A stretch of 64,000 nucleotides of DNA from Aporrectodea caliginosa. Its lineage: Eukaryota > Annelida > Clitellata > Crassiclitellata > Lumbricidae. The notes below the pieces were generated by a model. It was not told the origin of the DNA, searched no databases, and saw only the letters and a list, made by a program, of their open reading frames with translations. Below, in pieces: positions 54,901 through 64,000 of the stretch. The stretch is taken from positions 1,724,028-1,788,027 of the forward strand of contig JACEVL010000495.1 of the NCBI GenBank assembly GCA_020284085.1, given 5' to 3'. Position numbers and translations under genes: made by a program. Positions within the stretch are counted from its first letter, which is position 1, and the number at the start of each line of letters is the position of its first letter.

Positions 54901-57781
54901 GCTGTGGAGGGGATGAAGGTTTGGCAACATCAGCTGCTTTAGCAGAAGGACAAAGTCACGCTGATAAAGCCATCGAAATATTTCAAGAGGTAAGTGTATC
55001 TCAAGCGGTTGGCAAGTACAGTATGGACTCGTTAACATGCTCCAGGATAACACGCTAGGATAGAATTTCTTGCATTAATTTACTTCCTTAATTGTACCTT
55101 GTAGCGGTCTGTCTACGGGAATGTCAATAAACGAATATACATACGCTGTTCCTCTTAACGTGAAATGGTGTTATGTTCCCAAAGGTATTAACTTATTAAC
55201 TTAACACACTATATTGGGTTGGATGTAAGGACTGACGGTTGGGTAGGATGGACAGATAGGTGGACCGACAGCTGGACAAACAGGCTGATGGAAGGACTGA
55301 CAGTCAGATGGACGAATTGATGGTCGAATGGATGGATCATCAAGTACAGGTCTTTTAGCTGAGCCACGATGCAGAACAGTTATGGGCTCTCGTGCATTCC
55401 ACGCCTCGGCGCCAAAGGAATGGAATCGACTACCACTTTCTCTTCGTAGCTCAACTTCACTTCCTTCCTTCAAAAAGCGGCTCAAAACTCACTATTTCTC
55501 CTTGGCTTTCAAGGATTTGGAAATTTAAGTGCATCTTCACCTGGCGGCTGACTATCCGCGCCTCAGATTCACATTTTGGTGTGACCTTGCGCGCGTTACA
55601 AATTTATTTAATAATAATAATAATAATAATGGATGGTTTGATGGATGGACAGATGGATTTTAGTGTTAGTATGTTTTACTTGTGGTCCGGTTTACATGCC
55701 ATGTCCAAAAGCTTCTCCTCCAAAGAGTTCTTGTCAATGGATTTGTGCTGTAGCATCATTTAAATTTTTTTACATTGCTCTTTAGATCTAGTGTCTGATG
55801 GTGCTCTTCATTTCAATAGTAGGGATATGGACAGAAATTTATTGAATCATCATATGGTTCCTTGCGAAAATGACTTTTTGAGCAATTGTTAGAAGAGTTT
55901 GCTGATGTGATCTTTTTTGTGCTTGTAGCTGAATGACAGAGGTCATTATGCTGAAGCTCTGATGACAAAGGGTGTTCTTTCTCCAAGAGGAACGCCTGAA
56001 CAACTTCGGGTTGGTACAAGGACTTACATCTATCACAGTCATTGACATAATTTTCTTCACTTTTAAGATATCATAATCTCAAAATTTATAAAGTGCTACT
56101 TAAAAGCAAAGCACAGGGAACCAGCTTATTCACAATTGCTGTGGTCCACCTATCTGTCCATCCTACCCAACCAATCAATCAATCAATCAATTTCGTTTAT
56201 TCACAACACCAAGCTGACAGGTCGCAACTTGTAACAGGTGACAGATAGGAAAAATTGTCTAAGCTCTGACAGTTGGTTATTAAATGTTAGTTATTAAAAC
56301 CGTCAGTGCTTTCATCCAACCCGTGCATTAACCAATATAGTGTGTTAAGTTAATAAGTTAATACCTTTGGGAATATAACACCATTTTACGTAAAGCGGAA
56401 CAGCATGGAGGGTTGTCCACAGATACTAAGTGCAGGTCCAAGTCCATTTGTCAGGATACCATAGAGTAGGCAGAAGGACTGCTGAGGAAGATTTGGTCTG
56501 GGAGGAGAAAGATTGTAAGGCGGGAGACAAGATGGATCTGTGGGTAGGAATTCTTGCAGAGGTGAGACATTACCTTGGAGCAGAAAACCTGATGGGTGAT
56601 AGATAGAGGAGACTGAGGTAGAAGGTGGTGAGTGAGCCTGGCAATTTTGGTTGAGGATCTCGGAATTCTTCAGTTTCTTCTGGCTGTGTCTGTGTATAAT
56701 TATTGTAAATCTGTGATATTTGGAGAGAAACAAACAAGCTAAGACAAACATACAATGATAATCTATGTTAGACTGCTCTCTGTTTCTTTCTGTTTGTGTC
56801 TTTGTATTTTACTCTGTTGTTTGTCTTGAGATAGGCAACATGAAAGAAAATGAGTATGTTAGCAAACTTGCAACAGTTCTTAGAAACTGGCAGGCATAAA
56901 ACAAATAAGTCTCGAGTTTACACCTGAAGAACTAACACAGCAACAGAAGCCAAATCAAATCTTTTAAAGGGACGTTAATTCACGCATACGACTGCAACGA
57001 GTGTAGTTGCAGCTGGTTAATACAGTAATTGTGACACCTTATGAATGGAGTTAAAGGTGTCTCTTATTCCATTTGTTTGTCTGGACAAATACTTACACGT
57101 AGTTTTACTTCTACTTTGCAGTTTTACCATGATGCACTTGAGATTTGTCAAGAGGTGAATGGAGAGAACCACATCCTAACGAGTCGCATTTACATCAACA
57201 TTGGAATTGTCTACGAAGACAACAAAGACTATGTCAAAGCATACAAATATTTCGCAAAGTGGGCCAAGGTCAATGAAGTCGTACTTGGGCCTACGCACCC
57301 AAAAACAATGCGGGCTAAGCGGGTACTAAAGGAGCCACGTTACATGTACATTGCAAGCCGCCTCAAAGATCTCGAACGTCAGGTTACGGATGGCGACCGT
57401 GAAAATGTCCTCAATGAAGATATCATCAACCAAAAGGCCCAGAACCTGGATGAAACAGGACAGGGAAGAAGTGAGGAAGCAAATTCTGAAGATGAGGAGG
57501 CGCAAGATATCGAGGAACCGGATGTGCTCGATGTCATGCGGCCAGCGAGCAGCACGATATTCAACCTGGCCTCAGAACTACGGAGGACAATCGAGGAGAT
57601 GCTGCAGCACGCAATGCGCGATTCTGAAGACGACACCCTGCAGACGCTGTTTGGAGACAATCGAATAGCGGATGGATTACACCGCTTTGATATGGTATCA
57701 TGTTCTGACTCAAGCCAGGATGATGATGAAGACGACAACGATGATAACACTGAAAACGGAGAAGGAATGAGCAATTCTTAG
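42901..57781 (+). CDS. STAND-type P-loop NTPase with C-terminal TPRs (NPHP3 / DDB_G0287407-like), 5' end uncertain
   Basis: Twenty exons join in phase: 42901-43001, 43231-43319, 43926-44014, 44793-44888, 45587-45751, 46779-46912, 47669-47777, 48225-48332, 48803-48976, 49553-49764, 50614-50780, 51037-51217, 51358-51487, 52185-52313, 52675-52790, 53141-53273, 53737-53853, 54846-54989, 55929-56009 and 57122-57781, giving about 1044 residues. The N-terminal part has paired cysteines (CSNCFPGGCGYYE, then CQCQYC), possibly zinc-binding. Residues about 198-206 form a P-loop, GETGTSKTS, with Ser where Walker A has its last Gly. VTIFVDSVDL (about 288-297) is a plausible Walker B. From about 665 come TPR-type helices (YAEALELAKLALKWEEKELG, then ILTSRIYINIGIVYEDNKDY). 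The tail is acidic and Ser-rich. Similar proteins act as NTP-driven scaffolds; the role here is unknown. An initiator Met upstream of 42901 was not found. Confidence 0.85.
43380..43620. repeat. Direct repeats flanking a probable retroposon insert in intron 2 of the NTPase gene
   Basis: 'atatgaaaaaggctga.ttgtt.ctgtaattat' occurs at about 43382 and 43565. Between them is a piece starting '(gtaa)gtgagtaagtaag', like a reversed 4-bp retroposon tail. Confidence 0.45.
45030..45095 (+). repeat. (GAAT)n microsatellite
   Basis: Imperfect tetranucleotide run with five clean GAAT units in the middle, inside an NTPase-gene intron. Confidence 0.85.
45895..46510 (+). mobile_element. L2-like LINE internal fragment in an NTPase-gene intron
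   Basis: Decayed frames show DFVDELLPFLLLLCNSELGG (46077-46135), KQAIVLPSL-like sequence just after, and near 46425-46465 a GHVTFLALYDVSAAFDT block that matches reverse-transcriptase motif A. Stops and frameshifts are frequent. It lies in the intron between 45752 and 46778. Confidence 0.7.
47205..47360 (-). mobile_element. Retroposon 3' end, reverse
   Basis: On the minus strand 'ggtgcaataaaggctatact' runs into (TGCT/TTAC)n 4-bp repeats, like the tails at 23255 and 56172. It lies in an NTPase-gene intron. Confidence 0.5.
49390..49456 (+). repeat. Retroposon tail with (ATT)n
   Basis: 'cgcgcttcattaaagagtaa' is followed by six or more ATT units, typical of a LINE or SINE 3' end. The body upstream is not recognisable. 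Confidence 0.5.
49800..50165 (-). mobile_element. CR1/L2-like LINE 3' end (reverse)
   Basis: The minus strand encodes RRAVLFVGNGPRSWNYLPLP and SLLKTYF, the usual last conserved block of these LINEs. A 3' UTR follows, ending in an (AAT)n-like tail at 49798-49830. The same 3' UTR type occurs at 16140-16315. It lies in an NTPase-gene intron. Confidence 0.75.
52445..52540 (+). pseudogene. Decayed duplicate of the NTPase-gene exon at 52185-52313
   Basis: The 52475-52525 segment reads IVAEYLTQWAMLDFD, while the true exon reads CLAEHLTQWAVFDQM. The bases align over about 45 positions with a few changes. The copy lacks a good donor and stops at TGA near 52550, so it is probably dead. A mutually exclusive exon is less likely. 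Confidence 0.6.
55159..55265. repeat. Left arm of an inverted repeat bracketing exon 55929-56009
   Basis: Sequence from 'gtgaaatggtgttatgttcc' to 'ggacagataggtggacc' recurs inverted at 56145-56395 with about 90% identity by eye. The right arm is split by a roughly 125-bp retroposon. Confidence 0.85.
55330..55632 (+). mobile_element. CR1/RTE-like LINE 3' end with (AAT)n tail
   Basis: Two overlapping frames contain RAFHASAPKEWNRLPLSLRS and SFKKRLKTHYFSLAFKDL, the usual end of ORF2. A short 3' UTR ('gaccttgcgcgcgttacaaat') and at least six AAT units follow. It lies in the intron between 54989 and 55929. Confidence 0.85.
56145..56395. repeat. Right arm of the inverted repeat, split by a retroposon
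   Basis: Its reverse complement matches 55159-55265. About 56172-56300 is inserted sequence that on the minus strand ends 'gtgaataaacgaaattgatt' plus GATT repeats, with a short GGTT duplication at the junctions. Confidence 0.8.
56396..56660 (-). mobile_element. LINE 3'-end fragment, second family (reverse)
   Basis: On the minus strand 'cctctgcaagaattcctacc' is followed after about 130 bp by 'caaatggacttggacctgcac' and 'tgtggacaaccctcc', paralleling 60690-60845. It lies in the last intron of the NTPase gene. Confidence 0.5.
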
Positions 57782-58390
57782 AGTTCTGTCACTGTCATTT
57801 TTAGTGATATAATATTAGGTTAATTCATGTTGTCAGTTTATCTCTGGTGCTTGCATTGGATTGTTTCCAACATCTCTATCATGGATTTAAATTAGGCTGC
57901 ACAATTCGTTTAATTACATTGCCCATCTTTGATAGGTTAGCTGCAATGTGAAATTGAGCCACCTGGCTGACAAGCATAAATCTGCTTATCCGCCAGATCC
58001 AGTGTGTGATACGTGGAGTTAAGGAGTTACGGAGTTAAGCTACAGTGTTAATACTGCAATGAAAGCCAAGCTGCACTTGAACTTTTTTGTTACCTGTTTC
58101 CGATTTCTATCGCTGAGAAATGATTTGTAGAAAATCTCAATGTGTAAGTGTTGTTAGGAGTTAAAAGCTTAAGCTTATTCTGCTTAGCATTAATTTAAAG
58201 GACTGAACTGGTTTATGCAGCAGACGATTAGATGTATGCATTGCACGCTAAAGACCAGTAGAAGCTTTCTAGTGTTTCATCTGTATTTTGCTGTTTTTGG
58301 CCATCAGATCTGCTAGTTCCGTGTTCAAATTTGTTCTTGTTCAAAACTTTCTCATCCATCCTTGACTAATAAATATTAGATAAGAATTCT
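57782..58390 (+). other. 3' UTR of the NTPase-TPR gene with poly(A) signal
   Basis: AATAAA at 58368-58373 is the first good signal after the stop at 57779-57781. Cleavage is likely near 58385-58395. Confidence 0.5.
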
Positions 58391-58784
58391 ATCTACACAA
58401 ACAACCATGTTGACATATGTATGTACATGAATGACCTGCATAGGTACACATACATACACTAGATTGATGTGTGCATTTTCACATAAATGCTTACGATAAC
58501 CAGGTTGTGCTGCCAAAGAGTATTTTATAGTCAGATTTGGAGCAGTCTGTTGGAGTAGAAGTTGTTTGTGAGGCAATGAACATCGAAACATTGTGGATTA
58601 GAATAGTGCACAGCGTGAATTAGGGTTTCTTCAATAAGCATATAACTTGTACAGTGGTTCGTTTAGTAAAGCTTGGAAAGGATTCCTATTGGGTCCAGTT
58701 GAAATGCTGCTGCTTGTCTAATCGGTGGCTTACCTAGGTTTGGGCATATAGCCAGTTTCATGTGGTTGGAACTGGGCTGTTCTT

Positions 58785-59140
58785 AACTTTAAGATATTGA
58801 TGCTCATGCATATTGTCTGGCAGGCTGTGCTCCATCTTATCTTAAGGAGCTTTGCATTTCAGTATCTTCCATCCCTGCTCTGCTGCAGTGTGGTTCTTCC
58901 ACCAGCCCCGACTTCCACAGTCCAGCATAGAAGTTTTGCTGTAGTCAGCCCATCTTCCTGGAATAAATTGCCTAACACCTTCTTCATTAACTCGTCGGCC
59001 TCTCTGCCTCTTTTCAGCAAGCGCTTGAAGACCATCTGTTCAATTGTGGTTTCATTGGGTGGGGACTCTGGGGACTCTGGGGAGTGCCCATGATGAATCT
59101 CTGCAACTGGTGCTATATAAATTTACAATTTCAATTGTTC
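58785..59140 (+). mobile_element. L2-like LINE 3' end
   Basis: Decayed frames give APSYLKEL-like and SSWNKLPNTF sequence followed by LPLFSKRLKT, then the tail 'tggtgctatataaatttac' at about 59109-59130. Confidence 0.7.
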
Positions 59141-59924
59141 TGTGTAAGTTCGTTAAGTTTTTGCAAGGTAATATTTGTGTAAAATATAATACAAACTATT
59201 TTAACTAAACTAAACCAGATTTTAACTATAAAATAAAATACTGTCAAATTAGCATTACACCAATATTATGTGCAAACATGTTTGCAAGCATGCTTGTTTG
59301 TATGTATAGAGTAGTTGATGTTTAACAACCCTGTAGACTACACGGTCACATTGATCAATGTACGATTACCCACCAGGATACATTAGCCTAAACCCTAGCA
59401 GTTGACTGACACTAGAGACAGGTGACACCCCAGTGTAGGCTACAGTTACTGTAGTGTTGCACTGAAAGGAGTTTGGAATCACAATTTTGATTGTACTCAG
59501 AATATTATAAATTATACATTTATACAGTGTAAAACATACGTAATAGGCATAAAAAGTTCTAAAAAACGTGCACCAGTAACAAAAGTATAGTTGTGACAAT
59601 ATTATAAAATCTTAATTTTAATTTAACGTGGGCTTATATGTACCGTAATGTAAGCTGATGTTGAAAATCACCGATCCACAGTAAGATGGTAGGCCTAACG
59701 AAGGTAGACCACTTAAGACCAGTCTGTCTGCAGCATCAGAAAGTTTGAGAAGCGCGTACTGACGTGGTAGGCCTACTTAATCATACAGGCTTACATGAAA
59801 TGATAGGCCTACAATTAAGTCTGCAACCATTGTCAATATGCCATAGACAAAGCAGATACAGGTACAAATAAGAAGTATACAGCAGAGGTCATAGTGAGAA
59901 TTAAACTTTGTGTTTTAGCAAAAT
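59141..59924. other. Intergenic, no gene seen
   Basis: AT-rich, with several TAGGCCTA copies from about 59690 on. No coding exon is supported. Confidence 0.4.
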
Positions 59925-60935
59925 ATGGCAGCTGCTCAGCAAATCCCTAAGAGCATCCACTTCCAAGTCTTTTCGTTAACCTACCACTCCCTGAAATACT
60001 CCCAGCCACAGTACCTTAGAGAACTGCACCATCGCCGCACGGTACCGTATCCCAGCTCAAAATGCCATCCCCCATTCACTACTCACCAGTGGCGTACGGA
60101 GGTCAAATGCCGCCCGGGGCGACGGCCCAAAATGCCGCTCCGCGCACTTCACTTTGGAAATTTCCATAAACATTTTCTTCATTACTTCCGCAAAAATTTC
60201 TGATGACCTTTTTTTTTTTTTTTTTTTGCTTTTTCCCTCTTACACTATCGTTGCTATTAGAAGCGAAGCCGCCCTTCCTGCGCCCGTGCCGCCCCTCCTT
60301 ATTACCACTGTATGCTATTTAGTGAATTATTTTTCTTCCTTTCCTACCTTCTTTGTCTACTTTTATTACTTTCTCTTATACTTTTCCAATTTTTTTATGC
60401 ATTCACTCCTTCTTTTTTTTTTTTTCAACCCTATTTTGCCGCCCCTACTCAAGTGCCGCCCGGGGCGACTCGCCCCCTCTGCCCCCCCCCTCGGTACGCC
60501 ACTGCTACTCACCTCGAGTTCTCCAATGGATTCATATACCCCATACTGCACCTCGACTTTGGAACGAAATTCCTCTGAATTCTGCATATTCTCAGCTCTT
60601 ACAATACCACCACTCATGACCCACCGTCATCTGCTTCAGGCTTCTCTACTTATCAGTTATCACCCCGCAGGCTTTCTACCCATATTGAAATCTCGCCTCT
60701 GCAAGAATTCCTACCATAAGTTATTCGGTCCACCACATTCGAAGCTTTTTGTCCTCAACGAAACCCGCCTTAGCAGCCGCTCTGCCTCCTCTGTCTGGCC
60801 TCTCTGGCAACAGGACTTGGACAGCGATCGATCTGGGCAACCTCTGTGATACGATGCAGGCAGTGAATAAGTTGGTGCCCTGCGCGTAGCTTTAGAGTAG
60901 CGCTTTAGAAATTTGGAGTTTACGATTAGGCCTAC
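59925..60935 (+). mobile_element. LINE 3' fragment, second family, split by a MITE
   Basis: ORF2-like IPKSIHFQVFSLTYHSLKYS and YLRELHHRRTVPYPSS precede the MITE (60087-60504). After it come APRLWNEIPLNS, a non-coding stretch, and the tail 'tagcgctttagaaatttgga' near 60895. Similar tails without bodies occur at about 62185-62235 and 63870-63930. Confidence 0.7.
60087..60504. mobile_element. hAT-type MITE inserted in a LINE fragment
   Basis: The TIR CAGTGGCGTACGGA at the left matches the right end TCGGTACGCCACTG inverted (12 of 14). A perfect 8-bp duplication CTACTCAC flanks it (60079-60086 and 60505-60512). The subterminal 'gccgcccggggcgac' sequence is present at both ends. The middle holds poly-T runs (60210-60228 and 60412-60425). 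Confidence 0.92.
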
Positions 60936-61214
60936 TCAAATAGACCGTATAGGCCTATATAGCCTACCTTTCCGCATACTCAAAAACATCGCTCCAACTA
61001 GGCCGTAACTGGAAGCGTGTAAAACAGCAGTGGAATAACTATAGGCCTACATATTAATGCTATGTCAAATAGGCTAAATAGGCCTATAATAATACCGCAC
61101 GGCTGCGATTGTCCGGCGGCAATTTTCCTTGCATGCATATAATTATGATTATATAGGGTTGGATACTTCCGAAATTTTGGTCTGAACGAGAAGCCAAAGG
61201 TTAACTATCGCAGG

Positions 61215-61645
61215 TAAGTGACCTTGAATTACAAGGTCACGCGGGTTGGTCGCGCAATGTTGAGTAGACTACGGTATACCTTCGATGACTACGTACGGCC
61301 GGTACACGATTCCGAAAGCGCTAAGAGAGGCTATAGACGCGCAGAGCGCCATTCCATCACTTTTGATCCTGCGAAACCAACAGTTATAGGCCAACCATAA
61401 CAGGTCGTGACCTTGAACTGTAGGCTACCTGCCATTAGGCTCTATATGCGCAGGTAAGTGTAAGGTAACTCGATCATGGGATGGCCACATGTTGATTTTA
61501 ATTCTGTTGGACTCCCATTGACTCAACCAACCTAGGCTATATCTTGGTCTGGAGAACTACTGTAATTATAATCTCTGATATCTCTTGAGATTAATATTTG
61601 ATAAGAAAGGTAAAGTGACCTTGAAAATGAAGGTCGTCCGATTGT
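61215..61645. promoter_or_regulatory. Cluster of TGACCTTGA (TCAAGGTCA) half-sites
   Basis: Extended nuclear-receptor half-sites of the ERR/NR5A type occur at about 61217-61227 as the inverted pair 'gtgaccttgaattacaaggtcac', at about 61407-61416, and at about 61614-61624. The spacing near 200 bp suggests they may be parts of a diverged repeat. Regulatory function is a guess, as no gene start is near. Confidence 0.25.
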
Positions 61646-62184
61646 AGCATATAGGCTTACCACATTATTAGATATAGGATCATAATTATGGGCCTATAGG
61701 TTTTTGGCTATTCAACTTGTAAAACCCTTTCATATATACAATATAAAATCTCTTAATTCTCTTTCAATTGCAAGCCTACACGTAGTTCGTATATAAATCA
61801 TGCTCGAGAGGTAAATTTTCCCTCAGATTGTGGAACACATAGCCTACGTCGATCGTCTGAATAGGCCTAGGCTTACACATGCTGCGACACCATGGCAGAT
61901 TTCTTGCATTCATTTCAAATTCTCACTCGATTCTCAGGCTTTTAATTAATTCGATCTAAGCTAAAGTCCAACGTTTCAACAAATCTCAACCTAAACTTTC
62001 TTCGCCACCTACAGATTTATCTCACCTTAAACAACACCCACCGTTATATTAGGCCTACAGCTAGCACCTCGATCTTCTCCTTTATTTCTCTATGCATATA
62101 GGCAAAATTCTTCTTCTTCAGGCAGCAGGCTTTCTTCACTTGGTAGGCCTACCTATCTGAATTGATCCAGCGCTCGTTAATAAA

Positions 62185-62240
62185 TTGGTGCCCGTACTTT
62201 ACTACAAGTAGCGCATTAAAATTTATGAGATAGCGATTAA
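62185..62240 (+). mobile_element. Isolated LINE tail, second family
   Basis: 'aaattggtgcccgtacttta' followed by 'agtagcgcattaaaatttatgagat' parallels the tail at 60870-60930. Confidence 0.45.
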
Positions 62241-62987
62241 GATTACAAAGGTAACATTTCAAAGTTCGGTTCCAGATCGATTAAGATTACAAAGGCCATT
62301 GTAAGACTTTGTAAAGAAAACCTGTCTTTGTAGTGAGTGCTTGTGTCCATGACAACCAGGAGCCAATAAGATGACAGCTTCATGCGGTCGTTCTAGTGAC
62401 TATTGTGCTTCGAGTTATTTAAAGTACAGATACTTTCAGTTTGTTGTCGAAGTTGTCAATCTGTGAAATAATAGTTGCGAATTGGCTGAAACCTTGCACG
62501 GTGTTTGCATTGTACAGTTACTCTTTCAGCTGTGACTTAATTATGGGATTATTGACTTAGATAACAAGGCGCAGTGCTGCCGTAGACGTTGTTGGCTGTC
62601 TGACAACAAGCACGTTGTTGTAATGGACAATAGAAATCACTTATTGTAACGACCTCCCACTGGCATGAATTAATAATGCCAGACGGTCGGACTCTTAGGT
62701 GTCTAAACTCGTAGATCATCAGAGTTAGACTATTAGCCATTAGTAATTAAATGTTTAGAAAGAAGGCAATTAGGCAAATGCGATATTGAGGTGTAACCGT
62801 GTAAATAGAAAGATAGGTGAACAGCTCGTTTTGATTCCAATGAGGAAGGTAGGCCCTACGTTTATGAATAATTTTTAAATAATGTTTGTCATAAAAGTTA
62901 AGAATTGGACTTACAATAAGGTTTATTTTCTCTAGCAATAGAGTAAACAATTCTTTGGCCTATAAAAAAGTCACCACTGCTTATAAA

Positions 62988-63144
62988 CAGGAGCGTAGCG
63001 AGACTTAAATTCAAGAGGAGGTAACTTCACAGACCATTGGCAAAATTCTGGTTATTGGGGTCATTGGTCAATAGAAGTTCCAGTATATAAAGAAAGCAAG
63101 AGGAGGCAACTGCCTCCTCGTGCCTCCATGTAGCTACGCCTATG
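62988..63144. mobile_element. Small hAT-type MITE
   Basis: The left end CAGGAGCGTAGC and right end GCTACGCCTATG (inverted CATAGGCGTAGC) are flanked by a perfect 8-bp duplication CTTATAAA (62980-62987 and 63145-63152). The inside repeats 'agaggaggcaact' and contains a short self-complementary 'gaggaggcaactgcctcctc'. Confidence 0.88.
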
Positions 63145-64000
63145 CTTATAAATGTACGCCTAGCCTATGTTTGCACCACTGCTATATATAGGCTTAAGTG
63201 TATGTTCAACATACATTTTGTTTGGTATATTGAGTGAATCTTCATTAAATACTGATCTCTTCACAAACTTTACATGTTATTTGTGCTTTCATGGAAACAA
63301 AGGTTTCAGTATGTGTCTTGATGTTCCAGAAATGATTTCCCAGTTCATTTATTTGCTTATAGTGTTGCTGCAAATATCCCATCTGGCTACTCTAGCAACT
63401 AATTTGGCACCAGAGTCCAAAGTCTAATATCTAAGGCATTTAATACATTTATGCGCTAATTTATTAATTTTCTTCACTCTCCTCCTGTACAACTTCTCTA
63501 CTTAGGTGAATGTTCAGGAGTTTGAGCATTTCTTGGCTGTTTCTCTCAAAGAAGTGATGCATAGGTGTTTGATTTATGTTATTCATAACTTAAAATACTT
63601 ACTTTATGATTATTGCATCTTCATTTCATTTAGTTCATTTCATTTAGTTAATTTACAATGTGATTACATTTAAAAATTCACTATGCATGGCATATGCATG
63701 GTTTCCATTGCTATTTGTATTATGTTTCTTATATTTTGATGAGGTGGTCCTAACAGCATGGGACTGTTTGGTCTGCTCCAAATAAACTGACCATTAATGT
63801 TAAACATTTTATCTGTGCAATTTTATCTGTATTGCTGGACCCGTCTGATAGCACTAGTCATTAGTTGCAATAGTTGGTGCTCTGCACTGAACTTTTAAGT
63901 AACACTAAAAGTTTGAGTTTATGGTAATGATTTATGCTTATGACTTTTGAAGATGAATGAATGAAAATGGTTATAATATGGAGTTGATCATATTCAACTT
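63145..64000. other. Intergenic, one LINE tail, no gene seen
   Basis: An isolated tail like that at 60870 is at about 63870-63930 ('ttggtgctctgcac...taacactaaaagtttgag'). The open frame at 63167-63427 shows no recognisable domain. Confidence 0.4.

Noticed and set aside
57351..57774. Open frames in other phases over the last NTPase-gene exon
   Set aside because: Shadows of the true frame, which carries the TPR and acidic tail.
60154..60849. 231-codon plus-strand open frame rich in Phe/Leu
   Set aside because: It runs through the MITE poly-T tracts and a decayed LINE end; it is not a gene.

Overview
The window is animal nuclear DNA from an invertebrate. Coding regions are split by GT-AG introns with long AT-rich introns, 3' ends carry AATAAA signals, and the space between genes is full of non-LTR retrotransposon pieces, tRNA-like SINEs and small terminal-inverted-repeat (TIR) transposons. 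A marine invertebrate deuterostome (echinoderm- or hemichordate-like) is my guess from gene content and the many copies of the octamer TAGGCCTA. That taxonomic call is inference only.

Four protein-coding genes can be reconstructed. (1) Plus strand, 2-8573: JMJD6, a JmjC Fe(II)/2-oxoglutarate oxygenase. It is missing its first exons (off the left edge) and its last intron is swollen by two nested DNA transposons. (2) Minus strand, 19993-16529: a three-exon gene joining BTB and BACK domains (as in Kelch-like proteins) to a C-terminal jacalin-like lectin domain where Kelch repeats would normally be. (3) Minus strand, 30601-27628: a complete mitochondrial-type glutaminase in only two coding exons. 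(4) Plus strand, 42901-57781: a 20-exon STAND-type P-loop NTPase with a Cys-rich N-terminal region, a C-terminal TPR region and an acidic tail. Its 5' end is uncertain. The four genes show no sign of acting in one pathway.

Layout: 0-9.3 kb JMJD6; 9.3-16.1 kb no intact gene, but a Harbinger-like MITE, an SLC17-transporter exon remnant, two tRNA-SINEs and a hAT deletion derivative; 16.1-20 kb the BTB-BACK-jacalin gene with an L2-like LINE fragment in an intron; 20-23.3 kb duplications and a minisatellite-bearing TIR element; 23.3-26.6 kb a nearly full-length but broken L2/CR1-type LINE; 27.6-30.6 kb glutaminase; 30.6-35.6 kb degenerate repeats and LINE pieces; 35.65-39.0 kb a 54-bp tandem array of about 62 units; 39-40.4 kb nested TIR elements including a second copy of the minisatellite-bearing family; 40.4-42.8 kb a decayed adenain-like protease fragment and an L2 3' end; 42.9-58.4 kb the NTPase-TPR gene; 58.4-64 kb LINE ends, two hAT-type MITEs and no gene.

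The items most worth a second look are the BTB-BACK-jacalin architecture, the roughly 492-bp TIR family that carries a minisatellite (two antiparallel copies, each with a perfect 8-bp target-site duplication), three long perfect palindromes that all have a one-base spacer, an inverted repeat that brackets one exon of the NTPase gene, and the 54-bp array with an open frame on the minus strand. Exon joins were worked out by eye from splice signals, reading phase and remembered family conservation; no alignment was run.
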